A stretch of DNA of 64,000 bases from Diaphorobacter sp. HDW4B (GCF_011305535.1 NZ_CP049905.1:3222001-3286000); one strand, 5' to 3'; positions 16,993-26,173 are shown, counted from the first letter of the stretch. Translations and numbers: made by a program. The notes: generated from the sequence alone by a model not told the origin.

Positions 16993-18468
16993 TTACAGCA
17001 CTGGGGCCATCATGTTGATGACGTTCTGCACCAGCCGGGCGTGGAGCGGCCATGCGCGAACGGCCTCCAGTTGCACCGGATGGGAAACGGAGAGATAGCC
17101 CTGTTGGCGCTCGTGGATGGTCCGGGTGAACGGTGCATCGGCGATCAGCAAGTTGTTCTCGTAGTTCAGTTCCAGACTGCGGCGGTCCATGTTGGCAGAC
17201 CCGATGAGGGTGATTTCGCCATCGAGCGTCATCGATTTGGTGTGCAGAATGCCAAGCGGATATTCGTACACGCAGACACCGCTGGTGAGCAGATCCAGAT
17301 AGGTGCTGCGACAGGCATTGCCCACCAGCCACGAGTCATTGCGCTTCGGAAAAATCAGCGTGGTCTTCACGCCGCGTTGCGCGGCGGCGCAAAGGGCGCG
17401 CAGCATGGGTTCGTCCGGCACGAAGTAGGGGGTGGTGATCAGCAGCTCGCGGCGAGCAGCGTAAATGCAGGCCACGAACATGTCGGACATGGAGTTGTGC
17501 CGTCCCGTGGGGCCGGTCTTGAACGCCTGCGCCGTGCAGCCGTTTTCAATGGGGTGCACGGGCGATTGCGCGGGCAAATGTTCGAGTCCGCTTTCGCCCG
17601 TTTCGGGAATCCAGCCGCTCAAGAACAGGTACTGCATCTGTCGCACGAGCGGGCCTTCGATGCGCAGCAGCACGTCGATCCAGGGTGCGAATTTGGGCTT
17701 CACGCGAAACTCGGGCGACGCGAAATTCTGGCTGCCGCAGAACGCGATGCGGTTGTCGATCACCACCATCTTGCGATGGTCGCGCAGGTCGACGCGGCTG
17801 AAGGCCATATGGCGCAGCCGCGAGATGTCGGCCAGGGTGGCATGCAAGTGCGCACCGGCAGATCGCATTTGCTTGAAGGTGGCGCTGCGGATGAAGTCGC
17901 GCGAGCCGAGCGAGTCCACCATCACGCGGCAGGTGACGCCGCGTTGTGCCGCCTCGCACACCGCAGCGGCGAGCCGGCGGCCCACATCGTCGTCGAGCCA
18001 GATGTAAACGGCGATGTGCACCTGCTCTTGCGCCAGGCCGATGTCGGCGATCAACTGGTCCACCGCTTTGAGCGAATTGCGTTTGGGCTCGGAGGCGGGG
18101 GCATCCGGATCGCCGAGCAAGGTGATGCGGTTTCCGCTGACGACTTTGAACGGGTTGATCGAGCTGCACAGATCGAACAGCGATGCAGCCATCGGCGTGA
18201 CCTGCTGTGGGCGAAAATCCTCGTCTGGCGGCAGCGCCATCGACTTCTCAGCCTTGCGAACGCGCTCCATGCGTGCTCGCCCGATGCTGGTTTCTCCCAG
18301 CAGCAGGTAGCCAATCATGCCCGCCACCGGAACCAGCATGATCACGGCTAGCCACGCGATGCGCGAAGCGGGCGAGCGGTTCGGCCGCGTCAACGCCCGC
18401 AGTGCGGTGAGCAGGTGGGCGACAAATACGACGACCGCCCATGCGAGGTCGATGAGATGGTGGTTCAT
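16993..18468 (-). CDS. cls: Cardiolipin synthase (phospholipase D family)
   Basis: A 491-residue membrane enzyme that joins phosphatidylglycerol molecules to cardiolipin. Two N-terminal membrane segments (about residues 5-25 and 35-60) precede two phospholipase D domains. The first HKD motif is HRKMVVID followed by CGSQNFASPEF; the second is HTKSMTLD followed by IGSANMDRRS. The length and architecture match ClsA. It lies downstream of cysK on the same strand, separated by a hairpin, so it likely has its own promoter. Confidence 0.92.
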   Translation of the reverse strand: MNHHLIDLAWAVVVFVAHLLTALRALTRPNRSPASRIAWLAVIMLVPVAGMIGYLLLGETSIGRARMERVRKAEKSMALPPDEDFRPQQVTPMAASLFDLCSSINPFKVVSGNRITLLGDPDAPASEPKRNSLKAVDQLIADIGLAQEQVHIAVYIWLDDDVGRRLAAAVCEAAQRGVTCRVMVDSLGSRDFIRSATFKQMRSAGAHLHATLADISRLRHMAFSRVDLRDHRKMVVIDNRIAFCGSQNFASPEFRVKPKFAPWIDVLLRIEGPLVRQMQYLFLSGWIPETGESGLEHLPAQSPVHPIENGCTAQAFKTGPTGRHNSMSDMFVACIYAARRELLITTPYFVPDEPMLRALCAAAQRGVKTTLIFPKRNDSWLVGNACRSTYLDLLTSGVCVYEYPLGILHTKSMTLDGEITLIGSANMDRRSLELNYENNLLIADAPFTRTIHERQQGYLSVSHPVQLEAVRAWPLHARLVQNVINMMAPVL

Positions 18469-18602
18469 TGTTCTGGATTTTCCGACGAAGGCTTCCGAAA
18501 ACCGCGATGTTCCAACTGGATGGAAATCGGTTTTTGAGAATCAGTTTTCTATTCCGATAGTCCATCGTAATGGATCGGGCCGTCCTGTGGAACACCAAAG
18601 CA

Positions 18603-18645
18603 CAACGCCCACCTGACAGCGTTGCGGCTGCCAGATGGGCGTTGC
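18603..18645 (-). terminator. Hairpin after cysK, probable terminator
   Basis: CAACGCCCACCTGACAG pairs with CTGCCAGATGGGCGTTG (two G-U type mismatches, 8-10 nt loop). The T-run on the minus strand is weak (GCTTTGG), so termination may be inefficient or need a factor. It lies between the cysK stop and the cls start. Confidence 0.45.
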
Positions 18646-18708
18646 ATGTGGTTCATCCATCAGAGCGGAGCACTTCGTGATGCTCCCTCCATGGACCGTG
18701 GGGCGTGG

Positions 18709-19626
18709 TCAGCTCGGCAGGAAGCCGTCCACCGACAGATAACGTTCGCCCGTGTCGTAGTTGAAGCCCAGCACGCGTGCGCCGGCGGGCAGTTCGGGCA
18801 GCTTCTGTGCAATCGCAGCCAGCGTCGCGCCGGAGGAGATGCCGACCAGCATGCCTTCTTCACGCGCCGAGCGGCGGGCGTATTCGCGGGCGGGTTCGGC
18901 GTCCACCTGAATCACGCCGTCGAGCAGCGAGGTGTCGAGGTTCTTGGGGATGAAGCCCGCGCCGATGCCCTGAATCGGGTGCGGAGCAGGCTGGCCGCCG
19001 GAGATCACGGGCGACGCGACGGGTTCGACCGCGAACACCTTGAGGTTCGGGAACTTGCCCTTGAGCACGCGTGCCACGCCGGTCAGGTGACCGCCCGTGC
19101 CCACGCCGGTGATCAGCGCGTCGAGGCCATCGGGGAAGTCGGCCAGGATTTCCTGCGCCGTGGTGCGCACGTGCACGTCGATGTTGGCGGGATTTTCAAA
19201 CTGCTGCGGCATCCATGCGCCGGGGGTCGACTCGACCAGTTCCTGCGCGCGTGCGATGGCGCCCTTCATGCCCTTTTCCTTGGGCGTCAGATCGAAGGTC
19301 GCGCCGTAGGCCAGCATCAGGCGGCGGCGTTCGATGGACATGCTCTCGGGCATCACCAGCACCAGCTTGTAGCCCTTGACTGCAGCGACCAGCGCCAGAC
19401 CGATGCCGGTGTTGCCGGAGGTCGGCTCGATGATCGTGCCACCGGGCTGGAGCGTGCCGCGCTTTTCGGCGTCTTCCACCATCGCCAGTGCGATGCGGTC
19501 CTTGATCGAGCCGCCGGGGTTGCCGCGCTCGGCCTTGACCCACACGTTGGCACCAGCGCCAAACAGACGGTTGATCTTCACGACGGGCGTATTGCCGATG
19601 GTCTGCAGGATGTTGTCGAATTTCAT
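18709..19626 (-). CDS. cysK: Cysteine synthase A (O-acetylserine sulfhydrylase)
   Basis: A 305-residue PLP enzyme making cysteine from O-acetylserine and sulfide. It begins [18 protein letters not shown]; Lys42 in GGSIKDR is the PLP Schiff-base lysine, [13 protein letters not shown] (Ser70 region) binds the substrate carboxylate, and [11 protein letters not shown] is the phosphate-binding glycine loop. The frame is open 23 codons upstream, but this ATG starts at the conserved N-terminus and has GGAG 11 bases upstream. CysK and CysM are hard to separate by eye; the QTIGNTP start and VDGFLPS-type end favour the general cysteine synthase group. Confidence 0.92.
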   Translation of the reverse strand: MKFDNILQTIGNTPVVKINRLFGAGANVWVKAERGNPGGSIKDRIALAMVEDAEKRGTLQPGGTIIEPTSGNTGIGLALVAAVKGYKLVLVMPESMSIERRRLMLAYGATFDLTPKEKGMKGAIARAQELVESTPGAWMPQQFENPANIDVHVRTTAQEILADFPDGLDALITGVGTGGHLTGVARVLKGKFPNLKVFAVEPVASPVISGGQPAPHPIQGIGAGFIPKNLDTSLLDGVIQVDAEPAREYARRSAREEGMLVGISSGATLAAIAQKLPELPAGARVLGFNYDTGERYLSVDGFLPS

Positions 19627-19926
19627 GATGAGGAAGTCTCCAGCAACAGGTGGTTGGTCAGATGGAAGGAATGAACGGATCGCTGACGGAATCAATGTAA
19701 CCAGATCATTGTGTCCTAGTTGTTAGCACTTTTCGCGATATGGATATGCGGATTCCGTCGTTGATTGGAATAAGCATTTGAGGGGCTTGAGGTGTGTCAA
19801 TCAGTCTTGAGTTGCATCAAGACTCAAAAGACATCCTCTCCCGACAATCGTTAGTAAGACAACTAAACGCTGGCAGCCGATGCAGTCATCCGGGGCCAGC
19901 GGACATCGCACAAGGAATCGTCAGCC
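19627..19926. promoter_or_regulatory. cysK / small membrane protein divergent intergenic region with a dyad
   Basis: This gap holds the divergent promoters of cysK and a small membrane protein gene. It is AT-richer than its surroundings near the cysK side. A perfect 8-bp dyad (AGTCTTGA at 19803-19810, TCAAGACT at 19817-19824, 6-nt centre) lies about 100 bases before the small gene and could be an operator or a short hairpin. I see no other coding region here. Confidence 0.45.
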
Positions 19927-20091
19927 ATGACCCTGTTCAACTTCAACCTGATTGCAGGCAGCGTGGCCGTGTTGCTTCTGGTCGGCGGCTACGCTTTTCG
20001 CGAGCGCAAGGGCTCCGACGTCGCCATGGTCATCGGCGTGTTCGGGCTGGTGGTGCTGATTCTGAACACCATCGTTTCAGCCGCGAGTTGA
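19927..20091 (+). CDS. Small hypothetical membrane protein, 54 residues
   Basis: A 54-residue reading frame with ATG start, preceded by AAGGAA about nine bases upstream. It encodes two hydrophobic segments, about residues 7-22 (LIAGSVAVLLLVGGYA) and 32-51 (VAMVIGVFGLVVLILNTIVS), joined by a basic turn FRERKGSD, which suggests a two-helix inner-membrane hairpin. The stop lies inside the 3' end of the convergent EamA gene (15-base overlap). I do not recognise a family. Confidence 0.55.
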   Translation: MTLFNFNLIAGSVAVLLLVGGYAFRERKGSDVAMVIGVFGLVVLILNTIVSAAS

Positions 20092-21003
20092 GGCCGGCGG
20101 CGTCGATGGCTGCTGCGCGCGGGGGCGCGATGCCAAAGGCGTGACCCATTTCTCCGCCAACACCACGCCGACGATCGTGAGCGCACCGCCGATCCAGTGA
20201 TAGGCGTGCAGTTGCTCGTCGAGCAGCAGCCACGCAAACAGGGCGGTGCCGATGGGGGTGAGGTTGAAGAAGATGCTGGAGCGGCTGGGCCCCAGGCGCG
20301 AGACGGCCATCATCCACAGCAAGGGCGCGGCGATCGACGCCATGGTTCCGGCGTAGGCCACCAGTCCCCAGTTGCGCGCGTTGATGCCGGTCTTCTCGTT
20401 CATCAGATACAGCGGCAACTGCGCCACCACGGCCACCAGCATCTGCAAGTAAAGCAACTGCAGGGTGGGAATCTTCGGTGCCATGCTCCAGCGCTTGAGC
20501 AGGATGTTGTAGAGCGCATAGGACAGCGCAGCAACGACCATCAGCAGATCGCCCCGGTTGAAGCCTTGCTCCAGCAGAACCAGCGGCTGGCCGTTGGTCA
20601 CCACATGGACCACACCGCCCAGCGCAATCACGCCGCCGATGGCACCTCCCCAGGTCAGCGGAATGCCCAGTACACCGACCGAGATCGCCAGCACCATCAG
20701 CGGTGACAGGCACAGGATGATGCCCATGTGCGTGGCCGTCGTGAAGCTGGCGGCAAAGTAGGCCAGCGTCTGGTAAATCACCATGCCCAGCAGGCCGAGC
20801 ACCACGATGCGCGGCACCTGCGGACGGATCGCGCGCCAATTGCGCACGACGCCCGGCAGCAGGAACGGGCCGAGCAGGGCGGCCGCCAGCACCCAGCGGA
20901 GAAAGCCGATCTCGGCCGGATGAATGCTCGATGCAGCTTGCTTGCTGACGATGGTGTTGACGGACCAGATGAGCACGGCCATCAAGGGGAAAAGGTAATT
21001 CAT
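20077..21003 (-). CDS. EamA/DMT family transporter
   Basis: A 308-residue ten-helix transporter of the drug/metabolite (EamA, RhaT-like) superfamily. Two repeats are seen: the first opens with MNYLFPLMAVLIWSVNTIVSKQA, and the second begins around NRGDLLMVVAALSYALYNILLKRW. The C-terminal end is Pro/Arg-rich and probably cytoplasmic. An upstream in-frame extension exists, but MNYLFP starts at the conserved first helix. It is divergent from an AraC-type regulator, a frequent pairing in which the regulator controls the exporter. The substrate is unknown. Confidence 0.88.
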   Translation of the reverse strand: MNYLFPLMAVLIWSVNTIVSKQAASSIHPAEIGFLRWVLAAALLGPFLLPGVVRNWRAIRPQVPRIVVLGLLGMVIYQTLAYFAASFTTATHMGIILCLSPLMVLAISVGVLGIPLTWGGAIGGVIALGGVVHVVTNGQPLVLLEQGFNRGDLLMVVAALSYALYNILLKRWSMAPKIPTLQLLYLQMLVAVVAQLPLYLMNEKTGINARNWGLVAYAGTMASIAAPLLWMMAVSRLGPSRSSIFFNLTPIGTALFAWLLLDEQLHAYHWIGGALTIVGVVLAEKWVTPLASRPRAQQPSTPPASTRG

Positions 21004-21108
21004 GACGTGACAGATGCCTTTGGAATCTTGACGCTTATCATGCGGTTGGCCGATAAACAGTGCATATCTGTTTTCGGACATTCAATACGTGGAATGGGAC
21101 GAAATCCA

Positions 21109-21972
21109 ATGGTCACCGTGCGCAACCTCAGTTCCGGATCGGGCAAATCATCGTCGTCAGGTCTTGCGGGCAGCCATGCATCCCGCATCCGGCAGACGCA
21201 ACTCGTGCCCGTGGAAGTGGATGAAATCACCGCGCCGTTCTACGTGCGTTATGACGAATACGGCGCAGGCACGTGGGCCGACGCGCACAGCCATCGGCTG
21301 GGGCACCTGAACTACACGCCGCATGGCACGATCAGCATGGACACGGCGCAGGCCCGCTTTGTCTCGCCGCCGCAATATGGCATCTGGATTCCTCCGGGCG
21401 TCGAACACAACTGCTATCTGCAGCGCGCCGCCGTCTACCGCGCGTTCTATGTGCAGCCCGAGTTGTGCGACAGCCTGCCACAGCACACCTGCCTGCTGCA
21501 GATATCGCCGGTCGTCAAAGCCATTCTTGCCGACTTCAACCAGCGCGGCGTGGAAATCCCCGCCACGCCCGAAGACCTGCGCATGGCCGAAGTGCTGCTG
21601 GATCAAATGCGAGGTTGCGAGGTGCAGGGCAGCTATCTGCCCGACGCGCAATCGCCCGCTTTGCAGCAGATTCTGGATGCGCTGCAGCAGGAGCCCGGCC
21701 ACCGCGCCTCGGTCGCCGACTGGGCCGAGCGCGTGCACATGACGGAGCGCACACTGGCCCGACATTGCCAACAGGAACTGGGCATGAGCCTGGGCGAGTG
21801 GCGCCAGCGCATGCGCTATCTGCGTGCCGTGGATGCGCTGGAGCACGGGCAATCCGTGCAGGCCATCGCGCTCGATCTGGGGTTCAGCGCACCGTCGGCC
21901 TTCATCGCCATGTTTCAGCGCGAGGCGGGCGTGTCGCCGGATCAGTTTCGGCGGGAGTTTCTTCTGGAGTGA
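21109..21972 (+). CDS. AraC family transcriptional regulator with cupin-type N-domain
   Basis: A 287-residue regulator. The N-terminal half holds a cupin-like sensor (RYDEYGAGTWADAHSHRLGHLNY, then IPPGVEHNCYLQRAAVYRAF). The C-terminal ~100 residues form the double helix-turn-helix of AraC (VADWAERVHMTERTLARHCQQE; ALDLGFSAPSAFIAMFQREAGV followed by SPDQFRREF). An ATG five codons earlier is also possible. It reads away from the EamA exporter gene across a ~105-bp gap and most likely controls it. Confidence 0.88.
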   Translation: MVTVRNLSSGSGKSSSSGLAGSHASRIRQTQLVPVEVDEITAPFYVRYDEYGAGTWADAHSHRLGHLNYTPHGTISMDTAQARFVSPPQYGIWIPPGVEHNCYLQRAAVYRAFYVQPELCDSLPQHTCLLQISPVVKAILADFNQRGVEIPATPEDLRMAEVLLDQMRGCEVQGSYLPDAQSPALQQILDALQQEPGHRASVADWAERVHMTERTLARHCQQELGMSLGEWRQRMRYLRAVDALEHGQSVQAIALDLGFSAPSAFIAMFQREAGVSPDQFRREFLLE

Positions 21973-22088
21973 GGCAAACCGGTGTGGCGGAGGACTCGAC
22001 CCCTGCACGCCTGAACGCGTTCGTGTGAGAAGCAAAAAAGAATCTCCCACACCGCAGCCCCGTTTTCCAAACGAGGAGATAATCCACA

Positions 22089-22534
22089 GTGTGAAGCACG
22101 CCAGACTGCCGCTGGTGCAATCACCGAAAGGTGGCACTGGAGGAACGTCCGGACTGCACAGGACAGCGTAGCAGCTAACGGCTGCCCACCGTGAGGTGAG
22201 GATCAGAGCAACAGAGACGAGTCGGTGCGACTCGCCGTACCATTTGTGGGTGTTCTATGGCACCCGGCGCAAGCCGGAAACCGCGTGGCGCAAGCCAGGC
22301 GGTGCGGACGATAGTCCGTAGTGACATAGCCGCCCGGTGCGGCAAGGCCGCGCCGGGTGAAACGGGCAATCTCTACGCGCAGCAATACCAAGTAGGCCAG
22401 CGTTGATGTGGTTCCGCAGAGTTGGCGGGTAGGTAGCATCGAGCCGTGGTGGCGACACCCGGCCCAGATTAATGGCGGTCACGTTGCGGGCAACCGCAAT
22501 GCACAGAATCCGGCTTATCGGCGGGCTTCACACT
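22089..22534 (+). ncRNA. rnpB: RNase P RNA (M1 RNA, bacterial class A)
   Basis: The catalytic RNA that matures tRNA 5' ends. Helix P1 is formed by AGTGTGAAGC at the 5' end and GCTTCACACT at the 3' end, 10 of 10 bp. Conserved class A blocks are in order: GGAGGAACGTCCGGACT (CR-I region), CACAGGACAG, AGCAGCTAACGGCTGCC, AGAGCAACAGAGA, the CR-V strand AGCAATACCAAGTAGGCC, and the 3' block ACAGAATCCGGCTTAT. A GATAAT -10 box lies five bases before the proposed 5' end, and TTTTCTTTT follows P1 as terminator. At about 446 nt it is a little long for the class. Confidence 0.95.
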
Positions 22535-22567
22535 TTTCTTTTCAGGCTGCATCGCGCAGCCAAGTCA

Positions 22568-23827
22568 TCAAGGCGTTGCCGCGCAATGCGGCGAGATGCC
22601 GGCCTTGAGTTCCTTGGCGCGCGCCACGGTTTCGGGGTGCGTGCTGAGCAGCGAGAACATGCCTTCTTCTTTCTCGATGTCTGCCTCGGTTTTGGGCTTG
22701 GGCTTGCTTGCAGATGGCGTTGGAGCGGAGGCCGTCGATGCGGGTGGGTTGGCGGATTCCGCTGATTTCTCTTTGCCGTCCTTGTCTTCGTCGTCATCGT
22801 CCTTGCCGCGCTTGGCCGCCATCGCCAGCAGCAGGTCGCCCATGGGCGCGGTGGACATGTTCGAGCTCTTGAGCACGGCAATTGCAAAGCAGTCGGCTTC
22901 GCGTTCGTGGCTGCGCTGGTAGGCCAAACCCGTGAGCGCGGTGCTGCCCATGGCGATCAGTGACGACACATCGCCGAGGGCGAGTCCAAGCCCGGTCTGC
23001 AGCACGCCTTGCTCGACCACCATGCGCGTGGTGTGTCGGTGCGCGACGTGGCCGATTTCATGCGCGAGCACGCCGATGATGGCGTCGTCGCCGATGTTCT
23101 CGCGCTTGGCGGTTTCGACCAAGCCGTCGGTGACGACGATGGAGCCGCCCGGCAGCGCAAACGCATTCGCGCCCATGCCGCGCCTGAATTGCAGCGTGTA
23201 TTTGGGCTCGTAGCCGTGGTAGCGCTTGAGCGACGCGGGTGTCTTGGCGAGCAGCGATTCGAACTCGCTGCGCAATTGATCTTGCCGTTCCTTGGGCAGC
23301 TTGCTGGGCTTGAGCATGCGCTCATCCATCTGCGCCATGGCTTCCTGAGAGAGCGTCGTTTCCCAACTCAGCGGCACAAAACGCGTGAGCTGCGTGGCGG
23401 CCCACGGCGTGCCGTATTTGTAGAACGCCACCATGCCCACGGCCGCCACTGCGAACACGCCGACGAACATCGGCCAGCGGGTTTGCATGCGCTGCGCGAG
23501 GCTGGGTTTGAAATCGGCTGCGGCCAGCGCGGCCTGCCATTTTTCGGGCTCCAGAATCTCCAGACTGCTGCCGTCGTTGAGGTCGATGACCAGCGTTTCC
23601 TGATGGCGCTTGGCGCTCCACGCCTCGGGCCAGGTGATGTCGCGGTGGGCATAGCGCCGGGGCTCGCTGCCGGGCGATTGCAGCGAGTGGATCAGCAGCG
23701 ACGGACCGTTCTTGTCGGTGGGCTCCAGACTCACCAGCACCTTGCGCGGCTGGCTGCTCTGGCCGTCGAACCAATGCGCGCGGATCAGCGTGGGCGTGCT
23801 GGCGGGAGTGGTGCTGGATGCCGTCAT
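22568..23827 (-). CDS. M48 family metallopeptidase
   Basis: A 419-residue membrane-anchored zinc protease. The N-terminal ~115 residues form a cytoplasmic region followed by one membrane segment (about 119-137, MFVGVFAVAAVGMVAFYKYG). The protease core has the HEIGH zinc motif at 256-260 and a third ligand in SHEREADCFA. A charged low-complexity insert (DDDDEDKDGKEK, then Pro/Ser/Lys-rich) precedes the last conserved block LLSTHPETVARAKEL. The ATG shares one base with the stop of the upstream YjgN-like gene (TGATG), so the two are coupled and probably act together in the membrane. M48 members such as BepA and HtpX take part in envelope quality control. Confidence 0.88.
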   Translation of the reverse strand: MTASSTTPASTPTLIRAHWFDGQSSQPRKVLVSLEPTDKNGPSLLIHSLQSPGSEPRRYAHRDITWPEAWSAKRHQETLVIDLNDGSSLEILEPEKWQAALAAADFKPSLAQRMQTRWPMFVGVFAVAAVGMVAFYKYGTPWAATQLTRFVPLSWETTLSQEAMAQMDERMLKPSKLPKERQDQLRSEFESLLAKTPASLKRYHGYEPKYTLQFRRGMGANAFALPGGSIVVTDGLVETAKRENIGDDAIIGVLAHEIGHVAHRHTTRMVVEQGVLQTGLGLALGDVSSLIAMGSTALTGLAYQRSHEREADCFAIAVLKSSNMSTAPMGDLLLAMAAKRGKDDDDEDKDGKEKSAESANPPASTASAPTPSASKPKPKTEADIEKEEGMFSLLSTHPETVARAKELKAGISPHCAATP

Positions 23828-25092
23828 CAACCGATCAGATCCAGTCCCGCCGCATCCGCAAGCGCATCACCGAAGCCTTCCTTCTGGCCTTGCTCCAGGC
23901 GTCCCGCGAGCTGCTCGACGCTGCCTTTCACATACAGCGTGACGGATTCGAATTTCATCTTGTATTCGGCCACGCGCGCAAACGGGCGGTAGAAGCCGAT
24001 GGTGAGAGTCGTCAGCAGCATGTTCTTCAGGCGCAGCAGCACGAACTTGCGGGTGGACAGCGTGGACTTGAAGCGTGCGATCTGGCTGATGCCGGTGTTG
24101 TTCCAGATGAGGTAGAACATGCGGGCTTCGCGGTAGGCGCGCGCGGGGCCGCTGGCCAGCAGCAGCAAAAAGAAGAACATCAGCGCGCCGAAGATGATGA
24201 GGATGAAGACCAACGTGCCGACTTTGCTGTTCTTCATGCCGTGGCCCAGCATGGCCGCGCCGCCAGCCACTGCGCCGAGCAGCACCGAGATCACGACGAT
24301 GGAGAGAATGAACACCAGGACGGTGCCTGCCCAGATCTTCACGAAGTCCATATAGACCGGCTTCCAGCGGCTGATTTCGTTGCCGATGCGCGTGCGCAGC
24401 ACCAGCAGGCTGCGGTAGTTGTATTCCATGCGGATGAAGCACAGCACCGAAAGGAACATGCCCAGCAGGATGATGCCCGCGACGGTCCAGACAGTGCTGG
24501 TGTCCAGTTTGGGACGCTTGGTACCCCCGCCTTCCATGCCGCTGACGTAGTCGCCCACCAGCGCGGTGATGCCATAGAACACGCCGATCCACACCAGCGC
24601 GAGCGCGAACACGGGCCAGCTGGCCTTGTAGATTTCTTTCCAGTTGGCGGTGAACACCAGACGCAGACCACGCCAGCGCGTATTGGAGAGCCGAAAACGC
24701 ATGGCGCTGGCCCAGATGAACGGCGAGAGCAGGGCGCCGCAGATGATGAACAGGCCCACGGCAGTGTCCTGTCCGGTGCGCACCGCCAGTTGATAGGCGG
24801 CGCTGAGCGCGAACACCAGCACAAAACCGAACACCATGCGCCGCTGCTGCGCGGTGAATTCGAGTGCGCTGCCCGCAATCATCGAGTGGCTGTAGAAATA
24901 CTGCGCGGTGCGCTTGCGCGCAAACGGCGTGTAGAAGCCGAGGGTGACGATGGACAGCAGCACATTGACGATCCAGACGCGAAAGTATTCGCCGCCGCTG
25001 CCCGTGAACCGCAGCCGGTGTGCACGGATCTTTTCCGGCACATCACTGGCGGTTGTCTCCGGACGGATGTCGCTCTGGCTACTGGCATCCAT
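23827..25092 (-). CDS. YjgN/DUF898 family membrane protein
   Basis: A 421-residue polytopic protein of the YjgN (DUF898) family with about seven or eight hydrophobic segments. An internal repeat is visible: YFRVWIVNVLLSIVTLGFYTPFARKR near the N-terminus and KFVLLRLKNMLLTTLTIGFYRPFARVAEY near the C-terminus. Two in-frame ATGs lie six bases apart; the second is used because GGGAG sits six bases before it and abuts the first. It forms a tight two-gene unit with the M48 protease gene. The function of the family is unknown. Confidence 0.85.
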   Translation of the reverse strand: MDASSQSDIRPETTASDVPEKIRAHRLRFTGSGGEYFRVWIVNVLLSIVTLGFYTPFARKRTAQYFYSHSMIAGSALEFTAQQRRMVFGFVLVFALSAAYQLAVRTGQDTAVGLFIICGALLSPFIWASAMRFRLSNTRWRGLRLVFTANWKEIYKASWPVFALALVWIGVFYGITALVGDYVSGMEGGGTKRPKLDTSTVWTVAGIILLGMFLSVLCFIRMEYNYRSLLVLRTRIGNEISRWKPVYMDFVKIWAGTVLVFILSIVVISVLLGAVAGGAAMLGHGMKNSKVGTLVFILIIFGALMFFFLLLLASGPARAYREARMFYLIWNNTGISQIARFKSTLSTRKFVLLRLKNMLLTTLTIGFYRPFARVAEYKMKFESVTLYVKGSVEQLAGRLEQGQKEGFGDALADAAGLDLIG

Positions 25093-25205
25093 GCCCATCT
25101 CCCATTGTTTGAATGTTGGTCAGATGAGTATATTGGCTATGGCTGTAAATTTACCAATTGAACTTTACATTTGCTGGCGGTTTGCAACAGTCTCTGCCGA
25201 TGGGT

Positions 25206-25958
25206 TCAGAAGCGTTCGCCGAGGCCCAGAAAGCGCCATTCGCCCTCGGGCAGCTTGGACAGCGGTACTCGTCCGATGCGGATGCGGCGGATGCTCACCG
25301 CCTTGAGGCCGACCGAGGCGCAGAGCGCGCCGATCGAGTTCATCGCCGTGCCTGCCAGTGCAAAGCGCAGATGGGTTTCGTTCTGGCGGCTGACCTTGGC
25401 GGGCGGCAGCACCGCGCCGGAGCGCAGCGATGCGATGTCGGCGCTGGCCACATCGCCGCTCACTTCGACGATGCATTCGTGCTCCAGCGAGGCCGCGTCT
25501 TCGTACAGACGCCGCGCGATGTTGCGGTCCTGCGTGAACACCGCCAAACCGCTGGCGGAGCGGTGCAGGGGCGCGCATTCATACAAGCCTTTGAAATGCC
25601 GACGCAGCACGCGCATGCGGCCCGACTGCGGATCGGTGGCGGAATGGGCTTCCACGCTCAGCAAGGCAAACGGGTCCTTGCACTTGGCGGGTTGGTTCAA
25701 CACGAAGGTGACGGGGGCCAAATCCAGCAGGCTCGCGTCGGCGGCAATCGCCACCGCCTGCTCGTCACGCACGCGCAGACTGGGTTCTTCCTGGATCTCG
25801 CCATCGACGCTGACCCATCCGCCTTCCACATACTGCTCGGCCACGCTGCGCGAGCAACCCTTTTGCTGCATCACGCGCTTGGACAGGCGCTGGCCTTCCG
25901 CATCCGGCGTTTGGTTGTTTGCTGGCTTTCCCGATTTTCCCGACATTTCAACTTTCAT
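25206..25958 (-). CDS. RsuA/RluF-like pseudouridine synthase with replaced catalytic Asp
   Basis: A 250-residue protein with an N-terminal S4 RNA-binding domain (QRLSKRVMQQKGCSRSVAEQYV, GGWVSVDGE) and a C-terminal pseudouridine-synthase-like domain beginning APVTFVLNQPAK. In active RsuA/RluB/E/F enzymes the motif is GRLDxxxxG, with the catalytic aspartate; here the aligned segment is APLHRSASGLAVF with His132 in that place. The C-terminus has GLKAVSIRRIRIGRVPLSKLPEGEWR, a normal family ending. It may bind rRNA without isomerising uridine, or use another residue. A GTG one codon earlier is an alternative start. Confidence 0.78.
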   Translation of the reverse strand: MKVEMSGKSGKPANNQTPDAEGQRLSKRVMQQKGCSRSVAEQYVEGGWVSVDGEIQEEPSLRVRDEQAVAIAADASLLDLAPVTFVLNQPAKCKDPFALLSVEAHSATDPQSGRMRVLRRHFKGLYECAPLHRSASGLAVFTQDRNIARRLYEDAASLEHECIVEVSGDVASADIASLRSGAVLPPAKVSRQNETHLRFALAGTAMNSIGALCASVGLKAVSIRRIRIGRVPLSKLPEGEWRFLGLGERF

Positions 25959-26037
25959 CACGCCGGAAACACTGGGTCCGGCAGGGGGCTGATTATCGCT
26001 ACCAATGGGTTGTGGGGATGTGGTGATGGTTGGTGTT

Positions 26038-26061
26038 GGGGGTTGGGGGTTGGGGGTTGGG
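26038..26061 (+). repeat. G-quadruplex-type tandem repeat
   Basis: Three GGGGG runs and a final GGG, separated by TT each time, form a canonical intramolecular G4 motif on the plus strand (7-bp unit TTGGGGG, about 3.5 copies). It lies in the ~215-bp gap between the divergent pseudouridine synthase-like gene and the DUF1877-like gene. Confidence 0.8.
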
Positions 26062-26173
26062 TGAGGCGGATTTGTTGGTGCAGTGGAGGAGGGGCATCAT
26101 GCAACATTCTGATTGACTGTCGAAGTTCTATAGATAAAGTCGCCTAACCCAATCCCGCAAAGTGAGACTGCCC

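Noticed and set aside
22172-22620. Several short frames on both strands around 22200-22600.
   Set aside because: They lie across the RNase P RNA, whose conserved blocks and P1 helix explain the sequence.
26030-26065. The tandem TTGGGGG units as a possible CRISPR or variable-number repeat array.
   Set aside because: Units are 7 bp without spacers, so it is not CRISPR. It is recorded as a G-quadruplex-type repeat.
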